In this document: one piece after another, positions 51,827-60,258 of the stretch | Layout: every line of letters starts with the position of its first letter | Numbering within the stretch: position 1 is the stretch's first letter | DNA from: Pauljensenia sp018375675 | Lineage (GTDB): Bacteria > Actinomycetota > Actinomycetes > Actinomycetales > Actinomycetaceae | Direction: 5' to 3' | Length of the DNA stretch: 64,000 nt | NCBI GenBank assembly: GCA_041432705.1 | Contig: JAPWAE010000001.1 | Location: 62,001-126,000, forward strand | Notes under the pieces: generated by a model | The model's database searches: none | Seen by the model: the letters and a program-made list of their open reading frames with translations, nothing else | Told to the model about the DNA's origin: nothing | Made by a program: the position numbers and the translations under genes

Positions 51827-53350
51827 GTGGCAGACTTCGTGGATCGCGTGACTCTGCATGCGATGGGTGGTAACGGCGGTAACGGCGTTGCCTCGATTAA
51901 GCGTGAAAAGTTCAAGCCGCTGGCCGGCCCCGACGGCGGAGACGGCGGCAATGGCGGCTCGGTCATCCTTGAGGTGAGCGAGCAGGAAACCACGCTGCTG
52001 AACTACCACCGCAGCCCGCATCGCCGTGCGGATAACGGCACGCCCGGCATGGGTGACTTCCGCCAGGGAAAGACCGGCGCGGACATCGTCCTGCCGGTTC
52101 CCGAGGGCACGGTCGTCAAGTCTATGTCGGGTGAGCTGCTCGCCGACCTGACGGGCGCGGGTGCTCGCTACGTGGTCGCCGAGGGCGGCCGCGGCGGTCT
52201 GGGCAACGCGGCGCTGGCGTCCAAGGCCCGCAAGGCCCCCGGCTTCGCGCTTCTTGGCGAGCCCGGCGAGGAGCGCGATGTCATCCTTGAGCTGAAGTCC
52301 GTCGCGGATGTGGCTCTCGTCGGCTTCCCCTCGGCCGGAAAGTCCTCGCTGATCGCCGCCCTGAGCTCGGCGCGCCCGAAGATCGCCGATTACCCCTTCA
52401 CGACGCTGGTCCCGAACCTGGGTGTGGTGTCGGCCGGCGATACGCGCTACACGGTTGCCGACGTTCCCGGCCTGATCCCCGGTGCCTCCCAGGGGCGAGG
52501 CCTCGGCCTGGACTTCCTGCGCCACATCGAGCGTTGCGCCGTCATCGTGCACGTGCTCGACACCGCCGCCTTCGAGACCGATCGCGAGCCGGTTGAGGAC
52601 CTGCGCATTATCGAGGCGGAGCTGGAGGCTTACCAGGGCGATCTGACGCAGGTCGAGGGCTACGTGCCGATTATGGAGCGCCCCCGCGTCATCGTCCTCA
52701 ACAAGATCGATATTCCGGACGGTCGCGATCTCGCCGAGATCACGCGCCCGGATCTGGAGTCTTTCGGCTGGCCTGTCCTCGAGGTGTCCGCCGTGTCCCA
52801 CGAGGGCCTCAAGGAGCTGTCCTTTGCTCTGGCTGGCATCGTTGAGGCGGAGCGCGCGAAGCGTCCCGCCCTCGAGGCTGCCCGTCCCGTCATCCGCCCG
52901 AAGGCCGTTGGGCGCAGCGTGGAGATCACGGTGCGCAAGACCCGCAAGGACGGCGAGGAAGTCTTCCAGGTGCGCGGCGACAAACCGGAGCGCTGGGTGC
53001 GTCAGACCGACTTCGCTAACGACGAGGCCGTGGGCTACCTTGCGGATCGCCTGAACGCCGCGGGCGTTGAGGACGAGCTGATGAAGGCTGGTGCGGTTGC
53101 CGGCGACACCGTCGTGATCGGTGATCTGGATGGTGGCGTCGTCTTCGACTGGGAGCCGACCCTCACGACCGGACCGGAGCTGCTGGGTTCGCGCGGCACC
53201 GACCTGCGCCTGGATCAGAACGCGCGTCCGAGCCGTAAGGAACGTCGCGAGGTGTACCACCAGGTCATGGATGCCAAGACCGCTGCCCGTGACGAGCTGT
53301 GGACGGAGCGCCAGGCCGGGCACTGGACCGACGCGTCGGATCAGTCATGA
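51827..53350 (+). CDS. obgE: Obg GTPase (CgtA)
   Basis: 507-residue ribosome-associated GTPase. Glycine-rich Obg fold 1-158 (HAMGGNGGNG, PDGGDGGNGG), G domain from about 160 with G1 GFPSAGKSS (166-174), YPFTTLVPN (switch I), DVPGLI (G3) and LNKID (G4), then the C-terminal OCT domain (about 350-430) and a charged tail. Involved in 50S maturation and stress control. The GTG follows TCAGGAG; the stop overlaps proB. Confidence 0.96.
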   Translation: MADFVDRVTLHAMGGNGGNGVASIKREKFKPLAGPDGGDGGNGGSVILEVSEQETTLLNYHRSPHRRADNGTPGMGDFRQGKTGADIVLPVPEGTVVKSMSGELLADLTGAGARYVVAEGGRGGLGNAALASKARKAPGFALLGEPGEERDVILELKSVADVALVGFPSAGKSSLIAALSSARPKIADYPFTTLVPNLGVVSAGDTRYTVADVPGLIPGASQGRGLGLDFLRHIERCAVIVHVLDTAAFETDREPVEDLRIIEAELEAYQGDLTQVEGYVPIMERPRVIVLNKIDIPDGRDLAEITRPDLESFGWPVLEVSAVSHEGLKELSFALAGIVEAERAKRPALEAARPVIRPKAVGRSVEITVRKTRKDGEEVFQVRGDKPERWVRQTDFANDEAVGYLADRLNAAGVEDELMKAGAVAGDTVVIGDLDGGVVFDWEPTLTTGPELLGSRGTDLRLDQNARPSRKERREVYHQVMDAKTAARDELWTERQAGHWTDASDQS

Positions 53351-54474
53351 GCGGGGTGTCCGCGGCTTCTCGCATCGTCGTCAAGATCGGCTCCTCCTCG
53401 CTCACGCGCGAGGACGGCGGTCTGGATCTGAACCGTATTGACTCGGTTGCGCGCCTCGTGGCGCGTTGGCGCGGGGCGGACCGAGAGGTCATCATCGTGT
53501 CGTCGGGTGCGGTCGCAGCGGGCCTTGATCCGCTCGGCTTCACCTCGAAACCGAAGGACCTGCCGAGCGTGCAGGCCGCTGCCGCGATGGGCCAGGGGCT
53601 TCTCATGGCGCGGTGGACGGCCGCCTTCCAGGCGCATCACCTGGATGCCGCCCAGGTTCTGCTGACCACGGACGATGTGATGCGCCGCGACCACTACACG
53701 AACGTGCGCGCGTCGCTGACGCGTCTCCTCGGCCTCGGCGTTGTCCCGATTCTCAACGAAAACGACGCGGTGACCACCCGCGAGCTGCGTTTCGGCGATA
53801 ACGATCGTCTTGCTGCGCTCATCGCCCAGATGATCAAGGCCGACGCCCTCGTGCTCCTGACGGACGTCGATGGCCTCTACACGGCTCCTCCGGACCATCC
53901 GGGCTCGAAGCTGATCGAACGCGTCGAGAGCGCGGACGACCTTATGAGCGTGCTCGTGACGGGTGCGGGTTCGCGTGTGGGTACGGGTGGCATGGCGACA
54001 AAGGTGCAGGCCGCCATGCTGGCGACCACCAGCGGTATCGGCGTGCAGCTCGCCTGCGCGGATGCTCTGGAGTCGGTGCTCGCGGGTAAAAACGTCGGTA
54101 CGTGGTTCGAGCCTTCCCAAGAGCGTCCGGCCTCGCGCCGCCTGTGGATCGCCCACGTGGCGCCGTCGCGCGGCGAGATCATCGTTGATGAGGGTGCTGC
54201 GCACGCGATCACGGTCGGCAAGAAGTCTCTGCTGGTGGCCGGCGTACGTTCCGTGCTCGGCCACTTCGAGGCCGGCGACGTCGTTGATGTGGCCTCCCCG
54301 ACGGGTCTGGTCGCCCGTGGAGTGTCGGGATACGACTCCGACACGCTGGCAGAGATCGCCGGATCGGGCACCGCGGAACTGCAGGCAGCGGGTCATGAGC
54401 ACCCCAGGCCGGCAATCCACCGCGACGATCTGGCGGTGTTGGGCGACGCATTTTCTGCGCTGAGCGCTGACTGA
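53347..54474 (+). CDS. proB: Glutamate 5-kinase
   Basis: 375 residues; first step of proline synthesis from glutamate. The amino-acid kinase domain (about 9-260) shows VVKIGSSSLT, SSGAVAAGL, LNENDAV and GTGGMATKVQAA. A C-terminal PUA domain (about 280-365) is present. The ATG overlaps the obgE TGA. With proA next to it and putA elsewhere in the window, the cell both makes and degrades proline. Confidence 0.96.
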   Translation: MSGVSAASRIVVKIGSSSLTREDGGLDLNRIDSVARLVARWRGADREVIIVSSGAVAAGLDPLGFTSKPKDLPSVQAAAAMGQGLLMARWTAAFQAHHLDAAQVLLTTDDVMRRDHYTNVRASLTRLLGLGVVPILNENDAVTTRELRFGDNDRLAALIAQMIKADALVLLTDVDGLYTAPPDHPGSKLIERVESADDLMSVLVTGAGSRVGTGGMATKVQAAMLATTSGIGVQLACADALESVLAGKNVGTWFEPSQERPASRRLWIAHVAPSRGEIIVDEGAAHAITVGKKSLLVAGVRSVLGHFEAGDVVDVASPTGLVARGVSGYDSDTLAEIAGSGTAELQAAGHEHPRPAIHRDDLAVLGDAFSALSAD

Positions 54475-54480
54475 CGCGGC

Positions 54481-54511
54481 TTGACAGCCTCTCGTGTGCC
54501 ATGATGGCCCG
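54481..54511 (+). promoter_or_regulatory. Possible proA promoter
   Basis: CATGAT (54500-54505) ends six bases before the proA GTG, the same spacing as other leaderless starts here. A perfect TTGACA lies at 54481-54486, but the 13-base spacer is too short for a normal pair, so only one of the two hexamers is likely real. Confidence 0.3.
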
Positions 54512-55792
54512 GTGGATACTGCTGCAGATATTTCCCAGGTGACGGATGCTGCTCGCGCTGCGGCGCGAGTGCTCGCGAACGCGACGACCCAGGTGAAGAA
54601 CCGCGGTCTCGAAGCGATTGCGGCTGCGCTCATTGATCGCAGTGACCAGATCCTGGCCGCTAATGCTGAAGATGTCGCCCGCGGTCGCGCGGAGCAGATG
54701 AGTGAGGGCCTGCTGGACCGCCTCGCTCTGACCCCCGATCGTATTCGTGGAATCGCCGAGGCCGTCCGGGAGATCGCGGGTCTACCTGACCCGATCGGTC
54801 AGGTCGTGCGCGGAATGCGCACTGATATTGGCCTGCGCGTGACGCAGGAACGCGTCCCCCTGGGCGTTATCGGCATCATCTACGAGGCCCGCCCCAACGT
54901 GACGATCGACGCTGCCTCGCTTGCTCTGAAGGCCGGCAACGCGGTTGTGCTGCGCGGTGGAAGCGCCGCGCAGTCCTCGAACCGCGTCCTCATCGAGGTG
55001 TGTCGCGATGCGCTGACGTCCGTCGGTCTGCCCGCCGATGCGATCACCACGGTGGATCCGTGGGGCCGCGCGGGTGCCCGAGCGATGATGCGTGCGCGTG
55101 GAGCGATCGATGCGCTGATTCCTCGAGGGGGAGCTGGGCTCATTAATGCCGTCGTCGAAGAGTCGCGGGTTCCGGTTATCGAGACGGGCACGGGTAACTG
55201 CCACGTGTACGTGGATGCCTCCGCTGACCTGGAGGCCGCTGAGGCCATCATCATGAATGCGAAGACGCAGCGTGTGGGCGTGTGCAACGCGGCGGAGACT
55301 CTGCTCGTGAATGCCGACGTTGCGCAGCGCTTCCTCGTCGCCGCCGTCACCCGTCTGACGACGGCGGGCGTGACGATCCACGCGGACGAGGCCACCCGGG
55401 CCATCGTCGACGGCCAGCCTTCGATCGATGCTGAGATGATCGTCGACGCAACCGAAGCCGACTGGGAGACCGAGTACCTGTCGATGGACCTGGCTGTGCG
55501 CGTCGTCGCCGACGTTGACGAGGCGATCGAGCACATTCGCCGCTATTCCTCGGGGCATACGGAGGGCGTCGTGGCATCCGACGTGGCCGTCGTGCGCGCG
55601 TTCCGATCGGGCATCGATGCCGCTGCTATTGCTGTGAATGCTTCGACGCGTTTCACGGACGGTGGTCAGCTGGGCCTGGGAGCCGAGGTCGGCATCTCGA
55701 CGCAGAAGCTGCACGCGCGTGGCCCGATGGGCCTCGCGGAGCTCACGACGACCACGTGGATCTACGAGGGTGAAGGAACGATCCGCCCGTGA
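54512..55792 (+). CDS. proA: Gamma-glutamyl phosphate reductase
   Basis: 426-residue NADPH-dependent reductase of the aldehyde dehydrogenase superfamily. Conserved blocks: IGIIYEARPNVTIDAASLALK, LRGGSAAQSSN, IETGTGNCHVYVD, and catalytic Cys in RVGVCNAAET. GTG 54512 (VDTAADISQV) is preferred; an upstream GTG at 54494 would add six residues. No SD is seen. It ends in a GTGA overlap with nadD. Confidence 0.95.
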   Translation: MDTAADISQVTDAARAAARVLANATTQVKNRGLEAIAAALIDRSDQILAANAEDVARGRAEQMSEGLLDRLALTPDRIRGIAEAVREIAGLPDPIGQVVRGMRTDIGLRVTQERVPLGVIGIIYEARPNVTIDAASLALKAGNAVVLRGGSAAQSSNRVLIEVCRDALTSVGLPADAITTVDPWGRAGARAMMRARGAIDALIPRGGAGLINAVVEESRVPVIETGTGNCHVYVDASADLEAAEAIIMNAKTQRVGVCNAAETLLVNADVAQRFLVAAVTRLTTAGVTIHADEATRAIVDGQPSIDAEMIVDATEADWETEYLSMDLAVRVVADVDEAIEHIRRYSSGHTEGVVASDVAVVRAFRSGIDAAAIAVNASTRFTDGGQLGLGAEVGISTQKLHARGPMGLAELTTTTWIYEGEGTIRP

Positions 55793-56499
55793 GCGAGCAG
55801 AACAACCACGCGGTGCCGTCCTCGGAGGATACCGCGATCGAAAAGACCACTGAGGCCACGGCGGGGGCGACCGCAGCCCCGGCCTCGCCCCAGCATCCCC
55901 CGCGCGCGCTGCGTCGGCGCCGCGCGATCGGCATCATGGGCGGCACTTTCGATCCGATCCACCACGGCCACCTCGTTGCGGCCTCGGAGGTCATGGACGT
56001 CTTCGGCCTCGACCAGGTCGTCTTCGTCCCGGCCGCGATGCAGCCCTTCAAGGCGGGTCGACGCGTGACCTCGGCCGAGCATCGCTACCTGATGACGGTT
56101 ATTGCTACCGCATCGAATCCTCGTTTCGCCGTGTCGCGCGTCGATATTGACCGCGGTGGGACGACCTACACGATCGATACGCTGGCGGACCTGTCTCGCG
56201 AATACCCGGATTCGGATTTCTACTTCATCACGGGTGCCGATGCGCTGGCGCAGATCGCGCAGTGGAAGGACGCCGATAAACTCTTCGAGCAGGCGCACTT
56301 CATCGGCGTGACGCGCCCCGGGCATAACCTGTCGGATCCCGGCCTGCCGCACGAGTCCGTGTCGCTGCTGGAGGTACCCGCCATGGCGATCTCGTCGACG
56401 GACTGCCGCACGCGCGTCGAAGAGGGCAAGCCGGTGTGGTACCTGGTGCCCGACGGCGTCGTGCAATACATCAACAAATACGGCCTGTACCGGTCCTAA
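55789..56499 (+). CDS. nadD: Nicotinate-nucleotide adenylyltransferase
   Basis: 236-residue enzyme of NAD synthesis, adenylating nicotinate mononucleotide. The catalytic GGTFDPIHHGHLV (HxGH) begins at about residue 49, so an N-terminal extension of about 45 disordered residues precedes the usual domain. ISSTDCRTR (ISxTxxR) lies near the C-terminus. The extension is real if the GTG overlapping the proA stop is used; there is no other good start before the motif. Confidence 0.93.
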   Translation: MSEQNNHAVPSSEDTAIEKTTEATAGATAAPASPQHPPRALRRRRAIGIMGGTFDPIHHGHLVAASEVMDVFGLDQVVFVPAAMQPFKAGRRVTSAEHRYLMTVIATASNPRFAVSRVDIDRGGTTYTIDTLADLSREYPDSDFYFITGADALAQIAQWKDADKLFEQAHFIGVTRPGHNLSDPGLPHESVSLLEVPAMAISSTDCRTRVEEGKPVWYLVPDGVVQYINKYGLYRS

Positions 56500-56512
56500 C
56501 CCAAGGAGAAAC

Positions 56513-56938
56513 GTGAGCCTTCCCGACGCTACCGCAGAACTGGCGAGCCTGGTTGCTCGCGCCGCGCACGACCGCGGCGGCATCAACCCGGTGCTTGTTG
56601 ACGTGACCAGCAAGCTCGCCCTGGCGGACGCCTTCGTGGTTGTTTCGGCGCCGACGGACCGTCAGGTGCGTGCCATTGCCGAGGACATCATGGATCGCAT
56701 CTGGGTCGAGCATCAGCGCCGCCCCGCCCATATCGAGGGGCGCGCGGAGGGCACCTGGGTGCTCCTCGACTACTCGGATCTGCTCGTCCATGTCCTGTCC
56801 GAGGAGGAGCGCGAGTACTACGCTCTCGAGCGCCTGTGGGGTGACTGCCCGGCCGTGCCGATCGATGTCGACACCGACGAGGCCCGCGCCGCTGCTGCCG
56901 AGCGTGCTGCCGCGCACGGTGTGGAGAGCGCACAGTGA
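56513..56938 (+). CDS. rsfS: Ribosomal silencing factor RsfS
   Basis: 141 residues. RsfS binds L14 and blocks subunit joining during nutrient limitation. DVTSKLALADAFVVVSAPTDRQ and GTWVLLDYSDLLVHVLSEEEREYYALERLW are the family core. GTG with AAGGAG upstream; it overlaps the phosphatase gene (GTGA). The nadD-rsfS-phosphatase order is common in actinobacteria. Confidence 0.94.
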   Translation: MSLPDATAELASLVARAAHDRGGINPVLVDVTSKLALADAFVVVSAPTDRQVRAIAEDIMDRIWVEHQRRPAHIEGRAEGTWVLLDYSDLLVHVLSEEEREYYALERLWGDCPAVPIDVDTDEARAAAAERAAAHGVESAQ

Positions 56939-57669
56939 GCGCCTCGCGGATCGTCCTGCTGCGCCACGGCCAGACGGACTTCAACCTGGCGCGGCGCTTT
57001 CAGGGGCGCATCGATCAACCCCTGAACGAGGCCGGACGGTCCCAGGCGGCCGGTGCTGCCGGCGTGCTGGTGAGCCGACTGTGCGAGCCGAGTGCCGAGG
57101 TTGGCATGATTGCCGCCGAAGACGGGCGCAGCTACGACGACGGGGGAGTGCGTATCGTGAGTTCGCCCCTGGGGCGTGCGGTCGATACCGCGAGGATCAT
57201 CGCTCGCGTCTTTGACATCGCTGGATATCCCTGCGAGGGACCGGAACTCGACGAGCGGCTCACGGAGCGCTTCTACGGGAGCTTCGAGGGCAAGACCTAC
57301 GAGGAGATCGCCAGCGAGCAGCCCGAGGCCTACGCGCAGTATCGCGCGCAGGGGGAGTGTGACCTCGCCGAGGTGGAACGGTCCGAGGTCGTGGGTGAGC
57401 GCGTTCGTGATGCCGTCCTGGAAGCGGCACACGCGTGTCGAGACGACCAGTCTCTGATCGTCGTTTCGCATGGCTCCGCGATCGCGCGTGGCATCGTGTC
57501 GCTGCTGGGCCTGGATCCGGCGGTCTTCAATGGGCTGCGCGGGGTCGATAACTGCCACTGGTCAGAGCTCGTGCCCGTGGGGAAGTCGACCTCCAAGAGC
57601 GCGGCGATCAGTGGGTGGCGCCTGGCGTCGCACAACATCGGCTCTCGTGAGGACATTTTGGGGGCCTGA
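56935..57669 (+). CDS. Histidine phosphatase (phosphoglycerate mutase-like)
   Basis: 244-residue enzyme of the histidine phosphatase branch. Catalytic RHGQTDFN at about 11-18 and second His in VVSHGSAIARG; SSPLGRAVDTARI in between. The substrate is unknown; neighbours of this type are usually annotated as phosphoglycerate mutase GpmB/CobC-like. Last gene of the obgE-proBA-nadD-rsfS run. Confidence 0.88.
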   Translation: MSASRIVLLRHGQTDFNLARRFQGRIDQPLNEAGRSQAAGAAGVLVSRLCEPSAEVGMIAAEDGRSYDDGGVRIVSSPLGRAVDTARIIARVFDIAGYPCEGPELDERLTERFYGSFEGKTYEEIASEQPEAYAQYRAQGECDLAEVERSEVVGERVRDAVLEAAHACRDDQSLIVVSHGSAIARGIVSLLGLDPAVFNGLRGVDNCHWSELVPVGKSTSKSAAISGWRLASHNIGSREDILGA

Positions 57670-57684
57670 TGGCTCTCAGGCCCC
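57661..57684 (+). terminator. Hairpin at the end of the obgE operon
   Basis: GGGGCCTGA (57661-57669) pairs with TCAGGCCCC (57676-57684), 9 bp, loop of six. The stem contains the stop codon of the phosphatase gene. No U-run. Confidence 0.65.
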
Positions 57685-57742
57685 TCGTCGCCGCAGAATC
57701 TTGAGGCTTTCGAGCTTTGTGACGAGGGGCACTCAATTGGAT

Positions 57743-57772
57743 TTGCGTCATTCTTGAAACGTCCGCTATTAT
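57743..57772 (+). promoter_or_regulatory. tRNA-Ala promoter
   Basis: TTGCGT (57743-57748), 18-base spacer, TATTAT (57767-57772), in an AT-rich patch; the tRNA begins 34 bases after the -10 box. Confidence 0.5.
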
Positions 57773-57805
57773 TTATCAGGTCGCCACGGCGACGAACTAA
57801 ATAAC

Positions 57806-57878
57806 GGGGCTATGGCGCAGTTGGTAGCGCGCTTCCATGGCATGGAAGAGGTCGGGGGTTCGAATCCCCCTAGCTCCA
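57806..57878 (+). tRNA. tRNA-Ala (anticodon GGC)
   Basis: Full cloverleaf by hand: acceptor GGGGCTA/TAGCTCC, D arm GCGC, anticodon stem CTTCC/GGAAG with loop ATGGCAT (anticodon GGC, reads GCC/GCU), T arm GGGGG/CCCCC with TTCGAAT, discriminator A. The 3' CCA is not encoded. Confidence 0.96.
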
Positions 57879-57888
57879 CAGAAAATTT

Positions 57889-57918
57889 CGACATCCAAGT
57901 TTTGGGTGTCGATTTTTT
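57889..57918 (+). terminator. tRNA-Ala terminator
   Basis: CGACATCCAA (57889-57898) pairs with TTGGGTGTCG (57902-57911) with one T-G pair, loop of three, followed by ATTTTTTATT. A classical rho-independent terminator 10 bases after the tRNA. Confidence 0.9.
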
Positions 57919-58144
57919 ATTGCATGAGCGGTGGTCATGCTTGTAGTTGCAGCCTGGTCAGTTGATTGATCCGAAATATAACGTTTCGATATCGACATGT
58001 GGGATATTCAAAATCTGTCAAACATAAAACACGTTGAAAATAGGTGGATTCACCTGTAAAGACTTACTGAAGAAACCTTGAAAAATGCTGAACCGCGTGG
58101 AAAGATTTACCTGTTCTTGTTCCATCGTGTTAGGCCGGTAGTCA
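57919..58144 (+). other. AT-rich stretch between tRNA-Ala and the CAP-domain gene
   Basis: 226 bases markedly poorer in GC than the window as a whole, directly downstream of a tRNA gene. It has an 11-base near-repeat (GATTCACCTGT at 58047, GATTTACCTGT at 58104) and a small palindrome AGGTG-N4-CACCT (58042-58055). It should hold the promoter of the next gene; no integrase or att core was seen. Confidence 0.45.
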
Positions 58145-60028
58145 ATGTCGTTCCAGCTCACTCGTACACACACGTCCGTGGTCCTCGCTGCGACCACGAT
58201 TGCAGCTTCCCTCGTCGTCATCCCCACCCTCGCTGAAGGAAACGCGACGACCAGCGACGCTTTCTGCAATGCACTGTCGGGGGCAGAAGGTCGCATCACC
58301 GCTGAATATAATCCGCTTCTGGCGAGCTACGCCGCCGCGGCAGCGGGTAACTCTGCGACGCCCGCCCTGGATCCCGCGCGTGAGTCCGAGCTGCGAGCTG
58401 CTCTCGCCGATGCACAGGCCGCACTCGAGGCTGCGCAGCAGGGTGCCCTCGAGCCCACCACGTCGGCCAGTGAGGCCGCGCCCGCTGCGGATACCGCAAG
58501 CCGTGGCCTCGACTGGGTTGACTGGTCCCAGGTCGACGACGCCACCCAGGCGCGCATCATCGAGGCCCTCGTCATTCAGAAGATGAACGCCTACCGAGCA
58601 AACGCTGGCCTGCCCGAGCTGGTTGTTTCGGATACGGTGACCACCGACGCTCGCGCGTGGAGCAAGCACATGTCGGATAGCGACGACTTCAACCACGACC
58701 CGGACTACAAGTACTTCGGCGTCGGCAAGCTCGACGGCGGTGACACGACCTACGCCGGTGAGAACATTGCCTACAACCACCGCGAGAACTTCGGCGATAA
58801 GTGGGGCGCCTACGGTACCTCCAAGAATCCGATGCAGGCGGCGGACGCGCTCTTCGATCAGTGGAAGAACTCCTCCGGCCACGACAAGAACATGCTGGCT
58901 CAGAACAATGTCGTCGGCGTCGGTGTGCACATCGCGAAGCACGGTAACTTCACGCGCATCTACGGCACTCAGAAGTTCTACGCCATCACTGGCGGCTCGC
59001 CCAACGTGTCCCGCTTCCACACGACTGGCGATACGGCGTCCGCGTACGGCTTCGACGGCGCCGCTTTCAATGCTGACAACACGAACTACGTCTCCGGTCT
59101 CGCGGGCGGCGGCGACGCGCAGCGCGCCAACTCCTGGCAGAACAAGGTGGGCTCCCTTCCCGGCGTCGCCCTCCCCATCGATGTGTCGAGCCTTCCCGCA
59201 AAGGCTGGATCTGCTGCTCCCGCGACCTCGACTCCCGCACCTGCTGACGCCGCGCCCTCCGCTGATCGCCAGCAGGCCGTGATTGATGCGCAGGCATCCG
59301 TGACCGCCGCTCAGGCTGCTCTGGACGAGTATCTGGCCTCGGCTGAGGAGAGCAAGCCCGCCACCTCTCTCGCGGATATTGACGCTGAGCTTGACCGCGT
59401 TGCGGAGTCCATCGCGTCGCAGACCGCCGTCCGTCCCGAGAAGGATGGCGGCGTGACGCTGCAGGGCGGCGAGAATGCTGGCCGCTACCTGACCGCGACC
59501 GGGTATCGCGATGCCCTGACGCGTTGCACGACGCTGTCGGTCGAGCAGGATGGCAACAACCCCTCCGTGGGCGATGGGGCAGGCTCGACGCCGGATCAGC
59601 AGACCCCGTCGGATGAGGCGCCCGCGCTCGCAAACGGAGAGGAGAACCCTTCCGTGGGCCAGGAACCCAGCCAGACGCCTGCTCCTTCCGTTCCTTCTGC
59701 CGCGCCTTCCGCTCCCGCGAACGGTGGTGGCGACCCGTCTGCCGCGCCTTCCGCTCCCGCGAACGGTGATACCACCCCGGCTGCACCTGAGACGAACGCT
59801 CCCGCCGACGATCAGGGCACGGTGACCGCTCGCGTCGACATCACCCCGAGCGGCGATCCGACGCAGGCGTCCACCCCTGCAGCCCAGAATGCTTCCACCC
59901 CGACTCAGGCGCGTGCTGATGCCCTCGCTGCGACCGGTGCGTCCTCGGTGTGGGTGGGCGTGGGAGCCGTCGCGGTTCTGGTTGCCGGCGCTGGTGCGGT
60001 TGTCGCATCGCGTCGAGCCAAGCGCTGA
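58145..60028 (+). CDS. Secreted CAP-domain protein with LAATG wall-sorting signal
   Basis: 627 residues. Signal peptide about 1-31. CAP/SCP domain about 140-265 (NAYRANAGLPELVVSD, HMSDSDDFNHD, YAGENIAYN). Ala-rich coiled coil about 375-405, then a Pro/Ala/Ser-rich spacer with a 31-bp direct repeat. The C-terminus is a sorting signal: LAATG (594-598), hydrophobic helix, RRAKR. LAxTG is the class E sortase signal known in actinobacteria. Surface-displayed; substrate unknown. The SD before ATG 58145 is weak. Confidence 0.88.
   Translation: MSFQLTRTHTSVVLAATTIAASLVVIPTLAEGNATTSDAFCNALSGAEGRITAEYNPLLASYAAAAAGNSATPALDPARESELRAALADAQAALEAAQQGALEPTTSASEAAPAADTASRGLDWVDWSQVDDATQARIIEALVIQKMNAYRANAGLPELVVSDTVTTDARAWSKHMSDSDDFNHDPDYKYFGVGKLDGGDTTYAGENIAYNHRENFGDKWGAYGTSKNPMQAADALFDQWKNSSGHDKNMLAQNNVVGVGVHIAKHGNFTRIYGTQKFYAITGGSPNVSRFHTTGDTASAYGFDGAAFNADNTNYVSGLAGGGDAQRANSWQNKVGSLPGVALPIDVSSLPAKAGSAAPATSTPAPADAAPSADRQQAVIDAQASVTAAQAALDEYLASAEESKPATSLADIDAELDRVAESIASQTAVRPEKDGGVTLQGGENAGRYLTATGYRDALTRCTTLSVEQDGNNPSVGDGAGSTPDQQTPSDEAPALANGEENPSVGQEPSQTPAPSVPSAAPSAPANGGGDPSAAPSAPANGDTTPAAPETNAPADDQGTVTARVDITPSGDPTQASTPAAQNASTPTQARADALAATGASSVWVGVGAVAVLVAGAGAVVASRRAKR
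59696..59768 (+). repeat. 31-bp direct repeat in the CAP-protein spacer
   Basis: Two exact 31-base copies (59696-59726 and 59738-59768) at a 42-base period, coding the SAAPSAPANG-type spacer. Confidence 0.85.
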
Positions 60029-60065
60029 CGCACGCTCCTAAGCCTCGGCTTCATCCTTCATCGAA

Positions 60066-60107
60066 AAGCCTCCCGTTTCTTGGAGATCTCCAAGAAACGG
60101 GAGGCTT
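60066..60107 (+). terminator. Perfect 42-base palindrome after the CAP-protein gene
   Basis: Bases 60066-60086 are the exact reverse complement of 60087-60107 (arms contain AAGCCTCCCGTTTCTTGG). The RNA would form a stem of about 19 bp with a four-base loop, then CTT. It lies 37 bases after the stop. Confidence 0.8.
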
Positions 60108-60210
60108 CTTATGCATACAGATCTGTGCGTGAAGCGTGATCGTTTGCCGGGGAACGGGGCCGTCGGTTGGTGTGCCCTGTCGACGCTCGCAGTACGGGTA
60201 AACAGACGAA

Positions 60211-60240
60211 GGGGGCGTGGCCACATGGCCACGCCCCCTG
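60211..60240 (-). terminator. pepN terminator
   Basis: AGGGGGCGTGGCCA (60211-60224) pairs with TGGCCACGCCCCCT (60227-60240), 13-14 bp. It lies 18 bases beyond the pepN stop on the minus strand. The stretch 60113-60210 between this and the previous palindrome holds no convincing gene. Confidence 0.75.
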
Positions 60241-60258
60241 GTGTCTCTGAGAGGCTGA

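Noticed and set aside
57806..57878. tRNA as an attachment site of a mobile element
   Set aside because: No integrase, no second copy of the tRNA 3' end within the window; kept only as a weak observation.
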